A stretch of DNA of 64,000 nt from Euglena gracilis. Lineage: Eukaryota > Euglenida > Euglenophyceae > Euglenales. This document shows positions 23,390-38,923 of this stretch, one piece after another. The stretch spans positions 17,244,595 to 17,308,594 of the forward strand of contig CP154957.1 of assembly GCA_039621445.1 (NCBI GenBank), read 5' to 3'. The position numbers and the translations under genes were made by a program. The notes under the pieces were generated by a model. It saw nothing but the letters and a program-made list of their open reading frames with translations. It was not told where the DNA came from and searched no databases. Numbering within the stretch: the stretch's first letter is position 1; each line of letters begins with the position of its first letter.

Positions 23390-24975
23390 GGCAATGACCA
23401 GAATGGGGGGAGGGGACTCCACCCTGCCGGGCGTGGGCATGTGGGCAGGGCTGGCCAGTAGGCGCCGCCGGGATTTTCCTAAGCCTGACCCCGGAGTATT
23501 GCAGCCAACCTGGGAAAATTTGCTGACTGCATCTAAAGGACAGGGGTCTTTGCCTGGAAGGTAGGTCTCCATGCTACGTAATGTAATGTGTGTAATGCTA
23601 TGTAATCGCCTTCAGGAAACTGACGCTCCTGGATCACAATCCCCGGAAGAGGGGGGAAACACAATTTAACGTCCGTCTTAAAAATGAAGGTTTTCAAACA
23701 ATTGTCGCGGAAAAATCCTCAATGATCACACTGCGAAGAGGGGCGGATTTGATTCTGAGCATAAAATCAACATAGACAACAACGTTGCTTCTTCTCCAGT
23801 GTTCCTTGCCTCAGAGAGCGGTGCGTGCCAGGTTTTTCGATGCAAATTGGATTGATTTAAAAAAGACACAAGGGATCAAGATGACACAAGAGGCAATTCG
23901 GATTTGGTGAAACGGCTTCTTCCAAGCTCGAGACAGAGTGCGGCGGCCCATAAATAATACAACAAGACCCCTGGCACTGCCAATGCCATGGGCAACGCAG
24001 GCTTTATCGCAGGAGCTCGAAGGCTACAATGCTGATCTGTGTCGGTGGCTGCAGTCTTTTCCTGGGGGGTTGGCAACCTGGGCCATGGAAGAAACAACGA
24101 CCCGAATGGGTGTTTGATTTGTCGCGCCATCGGTCCCCCACAACGCCACACCATCGCCAGCCTGTTGCTTACCATTACTTCAAAAGCCATCTGGCCGGAA
24201 ATGCTTTTCCTCGGCCGTGTTTATGGAACCTTGAAAATTCGATGTTGCATGGTTTTCTGGGATGTGGTCCTTTGTACCATGCTATTTCAAAATGGAAAGC
24301 AAAACGCCCCAAAAAAAGATATACACCTTTTCAGTGCGAGACCCCGGAGTTGTTTCCAGTTCGATTGCTCCAAACACTAATCCACATTTCCTGGTGCTTA
24401 GACAACCTCGTCGGCTGTTCTTTTTTAAAAGTGGAAAATATATATGTTGACACACTTTTATGCAGACTCATTGAAAGACAGCAGGACAGAGCACTCACAC
24501 AAACACATAGGATAGAGGGCACCGTTCAAAGAGAGGGCCTTGGGAGTTAAATACTGGCTTGATCGCTTCCGGGTGTGTTCGTGCATCGGCAGCCTCAAAG
24601 GTGTGGCCAACTGGGCAGACCTTCCACTTGGCAGGCATGCTATTTAGATTTATTTAGCCCTCGGACCTCTGGAGCAAAGCAGCCTTTCAAAACCGTTTAA
24701 AAGGGCAGTCGATCCCTTCCCGGTGCAGGAAAAATCTCTTTCAGACTGCCACTCCTTATCCCCCCAGCGAAATTGCCTTCAGCCCAACCCACCAAAAACA
24801 GGATGACAAAAAGGCAAACTTTTTGGAGGGAGGGAGGTAATTCAACTTGATGCAAAAAGGTTTCGGTCCAATCCATTATGGTTGCGGTTCGCACAGAGCC
24901 AGAGGACTCGGTCCGAACGACCCGCAAATTTTCATTTGGCATAACCCCCCCTAATAGAAACACACAGGTGTGTTG

Positions 24976-25125
24976 ACAGCAGACCGCCGCCTCCGGTGGC
25001 GGGGGTGCACTTTTATTTGGACCCTACCTGTGTGATTTTTGTTGAGTTCATCAAAATGGGTGGTGCGCTTGCAGCGGACCGCCACCTCTGGCGACAGGGG
25101 GGGTGCGTTTTTGGACCCTGCGCTT
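24976..25125 (+). repeat. Degenerate tandem duplication of about 90 bp
   Basis: GCAGACCGCCGCCTCCGGTG...TTTGGACCCT recurs as GCGGACCGCCACCTCTGGCG...TTTGGACCCT. Confidence 0.7.
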
Positions 25126-28100
25126 GTAGCGGCCGTGTGCTTCTCAGGGAGTGGGGGGTTTGCCTTGCAACTGTGCAGCAGGCCGGGTGTTGAGGGACGG
25201 AGGCTGGCCGTGCGCACCTTTGTTGCCACCTGTGGTGCGAAGCAGGCCCCTGGGATCCTGTTGCTGGTTTGGGCTTGTTTATTTGTCTGCGTCACCGTGC
25301 CACCTTGGCCAAGCACCAGGACGACCTTTGGGCAAAGGCACTTTCACATTTAAAATTTTTGAGTTGACCAAATGCAAAGGCTCCGATTCCCAAAAAGAAA
25401 ATATGGGACATGTAAACCCCCCCCCGAAATAACACCCCCCCCCAAATAACACACCCCCCTCGGGGGCCGATTTCGAGCGCCGAAATAACACACCCCCTGT
25501 TTTCCTTTGGTTTTCCATGTAAAAATAACACCCCCCCCCAAATAACATCCCCCCCCCCTGGGGCCCCAGTTCGGGTGCCCAAATAGCACACCGGGGGGGG
25601 TGGGGGTATTTGGGGGGGTTAATAAAAAAAAATACCGGACCTTCGGCAAACGCTGGGCAATGCATCTCGTTCGTTGTAGAACTGTGGAACAGAGTACATT
25701 TTATTTTCACTAGCTGCGCTCATGGGCCTTGCTGCGGACATGGGGGGGTTCAACAAAGGGCATGGGCGGGCACTGCATATGCGGCGGGTTCCTTTCTGGA
25801 GCAGAGACCTGAGCATTCAGCGACAATGGGATGGCCCGTCCTCGGGGTCGGAGGGGCATCGATCAGCCGGGCGTACCCTCTTTGGTATAAATATAATGGC
25901 TGCTATCAGGCTCCATTTGGGCAGCCTGGCGGTCCGGACCTTCCTTGGGTGGGTGGAAGCGACGCCGACCGGCCCACCAAATTCTTCTCCGCCCATGAGT
26001 CTCTCTTGCTGACCCAGCTGAAACCGGTCCAACGCAAGCATGGCCCAAAAAATGAGGCTGAAAATACCCTAAACCCACGGTGTTCCACAAAAAAAATTTT
26101 CGGTCCCACAAAGCTGAGCCGTGCAGCCAATTGCATTTGGCACTCCGACTGGTCCAAAAAAAAATGCACGCACTGAGCCAACCTCAGCCCAGCTTGGCAC
26201 GATGGGGGGGGGGGGCAAGAATAGTAGGGGGCCAGCAGGAGCCTGCATGTAACCAACCCTGCAACAGTGGCGGCACCAATGGTGCTGCAGCTGGTCGCAG
26301 GGAGGAGCTTCGGGGGTCTGGCCCCCGGGTAGATGGGGAGCGGGGGTTGATTGGACTCGAGGTCAGCCGCCGCCTGTTACAGCATAACTGCTGGGGCAAC
26401 GGCGGGGGGGGGGGGGGTGGACGTCAGAGAGGGCTAGGTGGGCGGTCTGCGTGGGGGGGGGGGGGAAACACCTACAGGATTGGGGGAGGCGGCATGGCAG
26501 GGGCTGGGAGGAAGGGAATGGACCTGGCAGGACCTCAATGCACAACCACGGCTGTGCCTAAACAGGGCAGGGGACACCGTGGCAGACACAGACTTTGCCA
26601 TCCCACCGCGGGTCGCTGTCGAAGGGTCTCAAAACTCAGGAAGTGTGCAACACATTTCGATGTGTTTGGCAGGGGCCGGGGGGGGGGGCGACCAGAGGTG
26701 GGGCCCGGCCGCCCTGAAGCCCCGGGCTCCAGCCACCTGCTGCTCCAAGCCCTTTCCTCCGTGAGAGGCAGAGCGGTGGAGAGACCATCTTGGCCTTTTT
26801 TTTGAAATTTTGAGGTTCCTGTTTGCCAAAAAATCTTCATCACAACTGATAAAATCATCTCCATTTTTTTTGAATTTTGAATTTTGAATTTTCCCATCCA
26901 ATATTTTCCACTGTGGAAATTTCCCCATCATTTCTTCCGACGATTTCTAACATTTTGTTGTCCATCATTTTTTGTCCAGACTGTGGAATTGGAGTCGGTC
27001 AGGGTATTGGTTTGAAGCACAGCGTAGGGTTGACGACAGGATGGGAGGGGGAAGGGGGGGGTACTGAGCCAACGGGGCCACACAACCACCACGCGGGTGA
27101 TCTCCCAGCCTGCAGTGGAGGGAGATGCAGAGCCGGGTATCGCCGGCAGGGGGAGACGATGGCACCGGTGGCAGAGGCAATGGGCTCGCCTATGGAGGGG
27201 CGGCCGGGTGGGGCTCAGTGGGGCTAGGTCGAGGCGGGACGGAGGCGTTGGTCGATTTGCTGACGGGGGGGGCGACCGAGGCAGCGGTGCTCGGTGCAGG
27301 GCGGCTTGCAGCCCGGCCCGCGACGGCTATGGTTCAGCCATTCACTTAATGTGCATCACAACTTCGCGGTGATTCACACAAAGTGTTTGTGATGCGCAGG
27401 TCATACACAAAGAAAACTTTGGTGATACACACAAGACACATTTTTTGGGGGGATACACACTAAGGAAATGGCTTCTTTGATTCGTGTGGGCCGGCCGCTT
27501 TTCGGGCTGGGCTGGTGGGAGAGGCAAAGCCGGCCCCTGTGGAGTCGCCCACAACGGCTGGGGGGGGGATCAGGAATGAGAGAGCGGAGTGCGAGCGGAG
27601 ATAGAATGATGGCCGGGGGTTCCGGGAGAGGGGGGGGGGGCACCCTGAGCGGCGTTGGCTGCGAAGGGGGGCGGCGGCAGCGATGGGGCCGGCTGGTAAG
27701 TCTGACGGTGCCGGTGTAGAGGGGCCGAGGGGCGGAGTGGGAACAAACCCTGGCCCCGGCTGGGAAAAGCCGATTCGACCGCTTCATTCCAGCTGCACTG
27801 GCTGCGCCAACCCAGACCCAAGGAAAACGACGGCCACTCAACAATTGGCGCAATGACGCTGGATTTGTTTCCCTCAGAACGTGTTGCCGGCAAAAACAAA
27901 CTGTTAAAGGACACAATGCCGCTTTCTGGCTGCTATCTTTCCAAAATAATTCCGGCGCTTTGCACTCGACGTTCCTCTCTTTCCTCCTTTCCCCCTTTTT
28001 GCCGGCACCAGATTTAAGTTTACCAACAAGTGTCTGAAGTGGGGGGTGCCATTAAGTTAGGGATGTCCGTTGGCTCTGAACACACCGGAAAGCCCCTGAC

Positions 28101-31100
28101 CCCAAGGCGTAATGAGCGAAACACAACGGTGGGCAGAAGATTGTGAAACTTTTTTGGGGGTTTCACACAGCTTTCACCAGTCCGCCTTCAGCCGTGGTGG
28201 AAAGCCAAACAGAAATTGGGTTCGGCAACGCAAAAGAACTGCCGCGCTCGACATGAATGGTGAAATGTCCCCCGTGGCAATTTCCATCCGATCTGCTGCT
28301 TTTATCTTTTCGAGATTTTTTGCCCTCCAGATTTGTGGCACCCCCCCCCCCAGGCTTGTTCCTTTGTGATGGCTATGCAGCTGAAACCAGAACGCCAAAA
28401 TGGTAAGACCACAAACCGACTTCCCACGAGGATTCTGTTCATGCATTGTGGGGGGTAGGCGGATGAAACTGAAAGGCGGTGAAAAACACAGTTTCTCCGA
28501 CCATCCAGGGCAGAGGGGGACCAGAAAGATACCCCAAAGGTCTGAACCTGCCGCAAAAAGAAGCCTGTCTCCGACCCGGTGGACGCGGTCAGGTAGATGG
28601 CAGCAAGCACCTATAATCAACCTCAAAATTTTGCCCATTTCAGGCCATTTTATTTCAGGCCATTTTGGCCAATGTGTGCGGGTTCAGGTGGATATATTTG
28701 GGGTTGTTTCGAACCAAAACTGTGTCCTGAAATGAATATCTCTTTGGTACTTCAATGGCAAGAAATCTATGGGCAAAAACATATAAAAATTCATGGAAAC
28801 TGATCAAACCCAAGGGTAACCACATGCGCAGCTGTAAATGGAAAACAAAATGAAAACTGATCAGTAAATGAAAGCCACATCATATGTGGTTTACAACGAC
28901 TTTGGGGATCTAACAGGAGAGATAAAATTGAATTAAAATTGTCGTATTAATTATTTTTCGAGGTTCATATGACTGTGCTGAATATGAATATGCTGAGAAA
29001 CATGCCGAGCGGATGTCGTTCAGAAAACTTCACACACTGGTATTTCCGTTCAACCGCCCCCGAGGAACATTTTGTTTATCCTGTGTCCCAACCCATAAAA
29101 AAAAAACAGCCATCACGGCAAGGCTAGGTAGGAGCCCCTTCATGATTATAAAACCATTTTTTGGCTGGCATCCTTGGCGGTGTGTGATCCGCAATGGGAT
29201 CAATTCGCTACTCATGGACATACACAGGGTAATGTGCCATATTCGGGATAAAATATTGTAGAACAAAAACAATAAATTGACTAAGAAATGCTGAAAAACT
29301 ATTGTTTCATTTTCCGGGGTTTTAAGTTCTTACCAGAGGTGTGTGTCGAAACCAACTGAGCCCTCTCCACAAAAAAAAGCGGAAAAAAGTCTCTTTGAAC
29401 ACCATGGATTGGCAAATATATGTGATAGGAAAATCGACCAATTTGCCATGTATTGGAGAACAAAAAGTCATTGCCATCTTGTTCACAGGCTCTTGCTGAT
29501 GGACTTTGCTACATTTGTAACATTTGTTGCAACCTATGACCTCATAGCAGTGGCAACACCTGATCTGTAAATTTTTTTCAGGCAACAATCCCCCCCCCCT
29601 TTACAGGACATTTCAGTCCATTTTAACCATAGGTGCTTGGATGGCAGGCACTGCCTGGTTGGGTCAAAAGATGACAAGAAAGAATGGCGAGCTGGGTGGA
29701 AACCTCCTGCGACTGTTGTCCAGATAACCTGACATATATACATGCACAAAAATGTGTGAGCATCAGTGGATTCAAAGCTGCATTACATTAATTGTGAGAA
29801 TAATACTTTTTAATAGGACAGGAAGACAAAACACCAGCAAAAGAAGAAAAAAAAGTCAACCCTCATTCAGAGGAGGCTTTTTGGAGGTCAGCATCACATG
29901 CACACACATAAACTCACAATCACAGGCACGCACAATGACCGACGTCGCATTCGTTGGTAATTGCAGTCATTCCCTGCCCGACCCTCAACAAAGGCTAAGA
30001 GAACGAGCAGATGTCATAAAAGCTCGGAGGCCGGGGGCAGGGTTCGTCGAACAGCAGAGACACCGTCCCACCGAAATTTGGGATGTTATGGTTTGCTCTC
30101 TTGCCGTATCAGCACGTGATTGTGGCGCGCGACTTGGCGGACTCAAAAAGGAACAAATGGATCCCCTGCCAGGAGGTTGAAAATACAGGTCTGGTTGTCA
30201 GACCCATTCTTTTCTTTCGAGGGGGAGAACATAGACTGAATGTGCAATCAAAAAGGAATCAAAATATCAATTGAAAATGAAGGCTGTGTGGTTCTCTCTC
30301 CGTCTGTCCTCCCTGCCAGTCAAAAGTGCATGTGCGGGGCAGAAACCGAATTTGGCTCCATTAGAAATGAATTAAAAAACTTTGGTGCTCTGGAACAGGA
30401 AGAAAGAGGCATCGTCACTCACTTGCTGAAGTGGTTTCGGATATTCTGCAATGGGTGGGGTGAAGGTCGAGTTTGGAAAACTGAAATATCTCCAAATGCC
30501 AAAAAAAGAAGCTGATATTTTCCAGCGGCATGCACTTTGTCAAGCTGCCTTAGGGATCAAAAATACTATAAACATCAGGCACATTCACCATTTTCTCTGG
30601 GGATTTTTTAAGTCTTAAAAAACATAAATTGTCTCAGCAACCCCCATCCCCGGAGAGTATTCTTTCCGGGCCCAAACCTGCCCACCAAATTTTCGAAAAT
30701 CGAAATTTTTTTCTCGAAAATTATCGAAAAAATCCCCGCCGACTCCCCCCCTGGTCGGCGTGGACCCACCCGCCCAAAACACCCAAAATTGGCCGGAAAC
30801 TCTTGAAATTTGAAATTTTCGCCGGGCCTTTGGCTTCGACCGGCCATAACTGACCCATTTTGAGGGTCTAGCTGCCCAAACCAACCCACTCCGGAAACTT
30901 CCCCCTGGAGGTTGGGGTCACGCCGGGTGAATGCATCTATGTTCGGGACGTGCAAAATTGCCTCAGAATAACTGATGCAGGCTCGGAAAACGACTGTGGT
31001 GATGACCATATCAAATGCAAATTAATGCGAGCTTTGGGAAAGGGGAACTGCATACTTCAACAGACATCGCCCTTCTATCAAACCCGGGTCGGAGGGTTCA

Positions 31101-32455
31101 CTGAGGTAGGCAGCAGTCCACAAATAAACTTTGGCCCAAAAGGAGGTTGGATATGGGAGCTGTGTGGATGGCTCTGTGGCAAGTGGGGAGATCGTTGGAT
31201 GATATGTGGTGCAAACTTCTGTCAACGCTGCCTGGTACGCTGAGGCAGAGCTGGTTTCCAGCCATATTTTTTCCAATACGGGATATTTTTTCCAACTGGG
31301 GGGGGAGGGTGTGGGTATGTGGGTGGGTGGGTCCCCCCCCCAGGCCTGGGGTTCCCGCTGGAGGGGGTTTTTCCTATTTTCTTTTGGAACCCACGTTTGA
31401 CCCCACGTTTGGCTGGCTGGACCCCACCCTGGGTCGCATGCATGAACACACGTGCAACACACGTACTCGCGCATGCATACACACATACAGAGAGAGATAA
31501 TGAAATTTTGATACCTCCAGCTCTCTCGAAAAAAACTAAATTCCGTGATTTTTGCTTTTGGTTATGGGGCATTTTGGGTAGGACCACCCCTTCCCAAACG
31601 ACTAGATGGGTGTGTCCATACCTCCCCCAACGGCTGCCTCAAAGCCGAAGTCCTTGGCATGCATCTCTGCAACCTCTACAACCTCTGCAAACACGTTTCT
31701 GCCAGTTTTGGTTACCACTTGGTTGCATCGCTTAGAATGCTTGCATTGGGGTATAACTCAGAGGCTGGAATTGGTGTGGCTCGGAGGTATTTTCAAGTAC
31801 ATGGGGGTCTGGACGCACCCACCCACTGGGGGTTCGGGGGGACCACATTTCGGGCGACATGTTTTTCCAGCCAGAAGATGTGCCTTTTCAACCACACGGC
31901 CCCCCGGTGGCATTAAGAATCTCCAGGGGAGGGGCCATATGGTGGATCCTGCGGCAGACTTCGGGGGAACGCCCCTTTTTGGGAGACTTTAGGCGTTCCG
32001 GACCGAGTTGGGCCGATTTTCGGCCGAATTCGGGCTTTTTTAGTCGAATGTGTTTTCAAAGATCTTCCCAAAATGGGACCTGACTTCCGACTGTTCTTCC
32101 CTAAAAAGGGCCAATTTCGGAAGGTGAATCCGAAACTAACCCTATTCCTCAAATTAAGCGCCAAATTTCCGCTTTTTCATTGATCCGGTGGTCAGAGAGA
32201 GAGAGAAAGAGAGAGATAAATTCAATTTAAATATTTAAATTTAAATAGTTAGATGTATGAGCGAGGCTTCCCACACAGCAACCGAGGTGGTGCCTGCAAG
32301 GACTCGAGCGCAAGGTCCCTCCCACACAGCCCCAAATGCAAATCGGCACCGGGGAGAGAGTCACGTTGGTGAAGCCCTTTGCCCTCCTGGTGAGATGCGG
32401 GCTAGTGCTCCCCACGGCGGCTGTGTGGGTCGCTCCAGGAAGACTGGCCCATTTC

Positions 32456-33135
32456 TGGGTGAAGGAGGCGGGCTGAGGGGGTAGCCAGGACCCCGTCGGC
32501 GCTAGCCGTGGACCAGAGTATCCCAGAGTGGTGACCAGCTTCATGCCAAGGAGAGGGGGTTGCGCCACTGGCCCCCAATCCGAGGCAACTGGAGCACACG
32601 GGCCGTTCCTCGGGTGTGGGGAACACCCGAGGGCCAAGTACCTGCGGAGTTGCTCTCCAGGTGGGTGCCCAAGGGGCCGTGACTCGCCCAGTTGGATCGA
32701 GCTGTGGGTGGCTCCCGGGGTTGCCATACCCTGGGGTCCATGACCGCAGAGCATGCGCGCCCAGCAACAAGGCACTCTGCCACCACCAGCCGGGTTTCGG
32801 TGGCATTGAGGAGGATCTCTGGGTGAAGGAGGCGGGCTGACGGGGTGCCAGGACCCCAATTGGCGCCGGCCGTGGAACAGAGTATCACAATATCACAGAG
32901 ACCAGAGTACCAGAATATAAGTGGTGACAACCTTCACGCCAAGGAATGGGGTGAGTGGCCTCCGGGGTCCCCGCTCCTGGTAACCGGAGTTCCTGGGCTA
33001 TGCAACACGCGGAACCGCTCTCCAGGTGGGTGCCCAAGGGGCCGTGACTCGCCAGCCTGGATCGAGCTGTGGGTGGTCCTCAGGGTCGGCATACCCTTGG
33101 GGTTCATGACGAGCATGGACGAGCATGAGCGCCCC
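32456..33135 (+). repeat. Tandem duplication, unit about 330-360 bp
   Basis: GGGTGAAGGAGGCGGGCTGA at 32,456 recurs at 32,820. Both units carry CTCTCCAGGTGGGTGCCCAA and a GATCGAGCTGTGGGTGG stretch. Open frames through it exist on both strands, but none matches a known protein. Confidence 0.8.
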
Positions 33136-33186
33136 GTCACCAGGCGGTCTGCCCCCAAAGGAGTTCCCCCAGTAACACCGATTTAG

Positions 33187-33200
33187 AAGAGAGAGAGAAA

Positions 33201-33263
<63 letters not shown>

Positions 33264-33280
33264 TGTGTGTGTGTGTGTGC
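33187..33280. repeat. GA then GT microsatellite
   Basis: About thirty-five GA units followed by nine GT units. Confidence 0.9.
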
Positions 33281-35088
33281 AAAAAAAACACGTGGAGACC
33301 TAAAATATTGTATTTGGACAGATGGATGGTATTGGTTTGTGCCATGAACTTGACCATGTTTTTTGGCAGATCATAAAATAAATAAACCTGCATTCCAAAA
33401 AAAGAAAACCAAAAGAAGTGATCCAGCCAAATGAGCACGCATCACACAACACCCAATTCTGTTGTTCTGAGCGGAATGCGGCGGCAGAGAGAGGGACAAA
33501 GCGGTGAAAATGCAGGTAAGACGCAAAGGATCGGTCAGGGGTCGGCGTGAGGAGAGTGGCGGGTGTGGGGGCGGCAGCGCGAGTCAACGCGTGACGCAGG
33601 GAGGCCCGACCCAGAACCAGCAGCCAGACTTCACAACACTTGCCACACCAATAATAATAAACAAACCAATAAAATAAATAATGAATTAAATAACAATAAA
33701 TAATAACAATAATAAACAAAAGGAAATACTAAATAATGATAAAATAAACAATAAAATAATAATATAAATTGCGTTTTTGTCCGCGTCAAATATTGTTTGG
33801 TGTCGCGCTGGCAGAAATTCTTCCCCGGTCGGTGGATTTGGCCAACCGCAATTTTCAAAACGAAAACAGTCGGAACGCTGGGGGAAAAGCACGTGGTCAG
33901 AAACAGTGGTACATACTATACCACGTATACCACAAGATTTCTACTGCAAGGTGTTCTGTCCAGCAAAATTATGTCAACGCGGTGGGCCAAAAAGAATTCC
34001 CAACTGCCACGTGTCACGGCACGTAAAAACTGAAGTGCAAATTAAGCTGCTCAAGACACTTCCGCCTGAAACAGTTCCCAGCCACACATTCTGCCTCGCA
34101 GCTTCGTGTTCTGCCACCTGGGCATCACAGGCAGGCAGAACCCAGGAGAGACGGGGGGGGGGGTCCACTGGCTGACAAGACCACTGGCTTTCCAGTCACT
34201 GAAAAGCCACACTCACCAGATTCACTGCAATGTCAGAAACCACGTCGCCAGGATCTTTTCCTGTTTCAGTTGGCTGCAAACGCCCACGAAATGCACTTAA
34301 TGAAATTTGGTTGCAGTTACATACCGAAATAGCCTTATCTTTCACGATTGATGACTCCGGTTGAGATTAGTGCTTGAAAAGGCTGGTTGGAAAACCCCTC
34401 CCCCAAAGCTGGGGGGACCAGATGCTTGAAAAACCAAAACCTGCAAAAAAATCCCCAGCGATATAAAAGGTCCAGCGACCCAGCATATGAACCGCACAGC
34501 CTGTTTTTGACACAATTTGTCGATTTGGGGAACCTTCCAAAGCATAAAATGCTCCTTGTCCAAAAAAAAATCATCGATAATTGCACAAGCGGAAATACTA
34601 TCGATTGTCAGTCCAGGGCGAGAAAAAAGGTGCTGGCTGGCTGGGTAAGCCCCTCAGGGAGGTCTCTAGCTTCAGAGATGCCCCATTGGGAGCATTTTGG
34701 TCGAGAGGGACTGCAATGCTCGCATGCAAAAACACCAGGCGCTGGCGTCCCGATGACAAGCAGTTTGCAGAAGCTCAATGTGCAGTTTGCAGAAGCTCAA
34801 ATGCAAGAGCGGCGGCACAAAAGAGGAGGTTGGCAGTGGTGGAGGTTCGGGGGGCGGGAGCAAACTCCATCTCTTCACAGAACCGCATTGAGTACATCAA
34901 GCATCCCTCACAGCAGTTTTTTCTTGAATGTGCAGATCCCCTTCTTCTGTGGTGTGCATGTGAATGGTGTGTGAGAGGAAACTGTGGGCCCATTGGGGAG
35001 CGGACAGGGGACCACAGAATCAGAGCCAGGATTAAGGACCTCCACACCGGGGGGGGGGGGGCACTGGCAAGCCATTTTGCTAGACATG

Positions 35089-36057
<969 letters not shown>

Positions 36058-37589
36058 TATGTATGTTATCTATAACATATATGTGTGTGTATTCCATTCT
36101 GGTTGCTCCGGATCCCTGATCCTGGTTCTGGTTGATCCCGGAGCCCCTGGCAGTGAGAGGGGGTCTAGCTGGTCCATCTATACACGCACACAATATTCCT
36201 CTGGCGCTGTGTGCCGAGGTGAAATCGGTTTTTGATGACTTTTTTGGCTGATTTTGTTCCAAAGAATCCCAAAACTGACCAAAAATGGGCATTTTGGGTA
36301 AGGTTTTGGGGTCCAAAACAATTTTTTGGCGCTTCATGCCTGCGTTTCAAAATTTTCGGCGCCAAAAAAGATATACCCACCAGCCCTACCCCCACCCCTC
36401 CCCGGGTGGAGGGGGTCCAAGACTAAAAAAAAAAAACCCTGCTGCAGCCCCCCCCCTGGGGGGGGGGGTACTGCAAACTCTTAAGCAGCCTGGTCAGGGC
36501 ATTTCGTGGCCGCGATGATTAGGCGGAGGTTGCAGTGGACAGTGCAACGGGAGGAGGAGGAGGAGGGAGTGTGGTGGCCTTTAAGCACCTCAGAGGGATA
36601 TGCTCGGCTCCGGACAGAAAATGCTGAAACGACCATGGCAGGCCCCTGTGAGTATGGCTGTAAGTCCACACACAAGTACCAGGTTCAGGGCGACTTCATT
36701 TTCCTGTTCCCCACTGGTAAACGCAGGAAGGTAGATGGTTGAAGGTTGCAAAGAAGGAAGGCTATTGTAAAAGTGAAAAACGGCGTTTTGATGTTATGGC
36801 AACAGTTGGATTCCCAGCTGGAGCCAAGAAATGGCAGCTATTTCTGCATTGACGTGGGCTGTGTGTATGTGGGTAAGAAGGGGAGGGGAATCACCCGAGG
36901 CCTGGGGGGGAGGGTCTCTTGGAATTGTTGTTGGAGGGTGACTTCGGGGGAGCCGGAGACTTCTGCTCTGCCGGGGACCGCGATAAGTCTTGCACGTGCG
37001 ATTGCTCAGCGACGCGGACAACACCACCTGTTGGTCTGATTGCCGATTGGGGAATTTGGATAAAAACAATATAAAAAATAACGTGGATAGTTTTGGTTTA
37101 ACTTGGGCAGCAGATCTCACACTTAAGCCTGTTTGTACTCCTTTGCGCATTCGCACACATGACAACCTTTTTTTATTTTCGGGGCAATTTTCTGAACTGC
37201 TGGAACGTGTGCTCTCCTGTATTCTGACGGGATCATGTAGGGCTCGGCCTCACCTGCCCCAAATCGTCCCAGCAACATCCCACATTGATGAGGCACTTCT
37301 GGTGGTTCTCTAACACAAATGCATGGCGTATGTGTGCCATTTGCTGTGATGACACCTCATTTTCAACATTTTTTTAATTTTCCCTGCGGTCTTGAGGAAT
37401 CAGAGCATGCCTGATTACATTTTGCGGGTTGTTGCCATTTACTGCTTTTGCGCAAATGCACAAAGAAAGACGCCAAACTGTTAAGTGAGAGATCTGCCGC
37501 CAAAATTTGAGAGTTTTTTCTCTACCCCACCTTCTCAAAGCTTTTTCCACATATAAAACACCAAATGTCCGCCATTCTACACCAACGGA
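36058..37589. other. No gene recognised; partial inverted-repeat element
   Basis: 36,240-36,430 repeats parts of the elements at 3.5 and 38.9 kb (ATTTTGTTCCAAA, AAAGATATACCCACCAG, CTAAAAAAAAAAAACCCTG). A right end reading CTTAAGCAGCCTG stops at about 36,499, but no left end was found. Confidence 0.5.
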
Positions 37590-37760
37590 GGAGGGCAAAT
37601 GGATCGGGGCACCAGCCATCGCCCGGCTCTGCACCTCCATGCGGGGGGTCTTGATGGCAAGGCCAGCGGTGGCCCGCAGGCTGGACAGGACCTTGAGGTG
37701 GGTGGAGGCCCGGCAGCTGCGGCAGGTCGGCGTCCCTGCCGGAGAGGAGCCGGCGGGAGG
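37590..37760 (-). CDS. Possible exon shared by both loci (HLKVLSSLR), copy B side
   Basis: Minus-strand frame reads CRASTHLKVLSSLRATAGLA. Partner of 10,230-10,440. An AG acceptor inside CCGCAG at about 37,720 would fit the phase of the kinase B exon 12 donor. No domain is recognised. Confidence 0.35.
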
Positions 37761-38654
37761 GCAGGCCTCATGGGAGAGGGCGGCGAGGGGGGCAGCGGGG
37801 GCAGGGGTGGGCGGGAAGCGCCTGGCAGCGAGGCAAGAGGCCAAGACAGCAGCTCAGCACAGTCGCTGAAAGCTGCCACCTCGCAAGGATGGAAATGGCA
37901 ACGCATGTTTGGCGAAAGATTTTATTTGGGATGCATATTATTTCTGCCCGTCCAAAGATGAGAATGCGATATACCTCCAAAATTGTCCCCAAGAGAAACT
38001 CAAAAACTCCCTCCATACACATACAGAGAGAGAGAGGGATGAAGATACACCTAGAGACAGAAACAAACATATTCTTGCACACACGCGCGCGCGCAAACAC
38101 GCACGTATGCACGCATGCATGCACGCAGGCGCACATGCAACCAGGCACACAAAACAATAAAATTGACAGAAAATTCAAAAACTCAGCATATGGTCGATTT
38201 ACGGCCTGCACTACACACAAAACAATGGGGAAAAAACGTGCAGTGTGCCCACCACCTTAAGACTCATCAGGGTAGGGCGTCACCCTCATAAGGCTCGTCG
38301 CCACTTCCTGCCAGATCACGCACAGAACACGCTGCTGACCGCCCACCGCTGCGTGTGGCTTGGGGAGCGGCTGGCGCAGGTGAGGGGAGGCAACTGCAGC
38401 CTCGAAAGCCCATGTCCTGAGACCGCACAGCCATCGGGCATGGCCGGCCCAGCCCGCACTCTAACGGGCCAACACCGGCCCGAGAACGGTCGGGACGCCC
38501 ACAGTTCCCGTTTGGAATTGCCATGCCGTTGCCTGGCCAGGCTGGAGTGCGTCCGCGGGCCACGACGGGGCGGAGCGCGGCCGGCGGACACACTCCAACT
38601 TGGCTCCAAACAACAAACCCCCAGCCCTCCCCCCTCCCCCCTCCCCCGCGCGGC

Positions 38655-38830
38655 GGTGGCCTCGCCACAGACGGCCTGGGGTTGCAGCTGCAGCTTGGCC
38701 CACAGCGCCCGAGCCCGTGTCGGGGAGGCGGCGGAGTCCTCCAGCGCGTCCAACGCCGGCCCGGACTGCGACCGCCGGAAGCCTCGGAGCCTGTGGCGGC
38801 CGGGGCGGCATTGGCGCGAGGGGTTCCCAG
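38655..38830 (-). CDS. Possible exon, unassigned (ALEDSAASPTRARAL)
   Basis: A GC-rich open stretch between kinase B exon 12 and the HLKVLSSLR block. It reads ALDALEDSAASPTRARALWA, which faintly resembles the end of the GAF domain of kinase A ([18 protein letters not shown]), but no other kinase exons follow it. It could be a further C-terminal exon of kinase B or a degraded GAF fragment. Confidence 0.2.
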
Positions 38831-38923
38831 AGAACGCAGTGAGGCGGTGGGACAGGGAGGGCGGACTTTTGGACCATTGGGAAAATTTAAACAGGTGCCC
38901 AACACCCCACAGCAGGTTCAGAA

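Larger units (their letters stand above)
23390..35088. other. Long stretch without a recognised gene
   Basis: GC-rich patches at 26,190-26,800, 27,080-27,330 and 27,480-27,780 have open frames of Gly/Arg/Pro-rich composition and may hold exons, but no motif was recognised. AAATAACACCCCCC repeats occur at 25,420-25,600 and a C/G-palindrome repeat at 30,640-30,910. The rest is low-information sequence. Confidence 0.4.

Noticed and set aside
32227-32859. 210-codon minus frame as a gene
   Set aside because: It spans a tandem duplication that is also open on the other strand, with Pro/Ser/Gly-rich composition and no motif.
38655-38830. A third kinase starting with a GAF exon
   Set aside because: Similarity to the GAF end is weak and no H-box, N-box or receiver exon follows on the minus strand before 23.4 kb.
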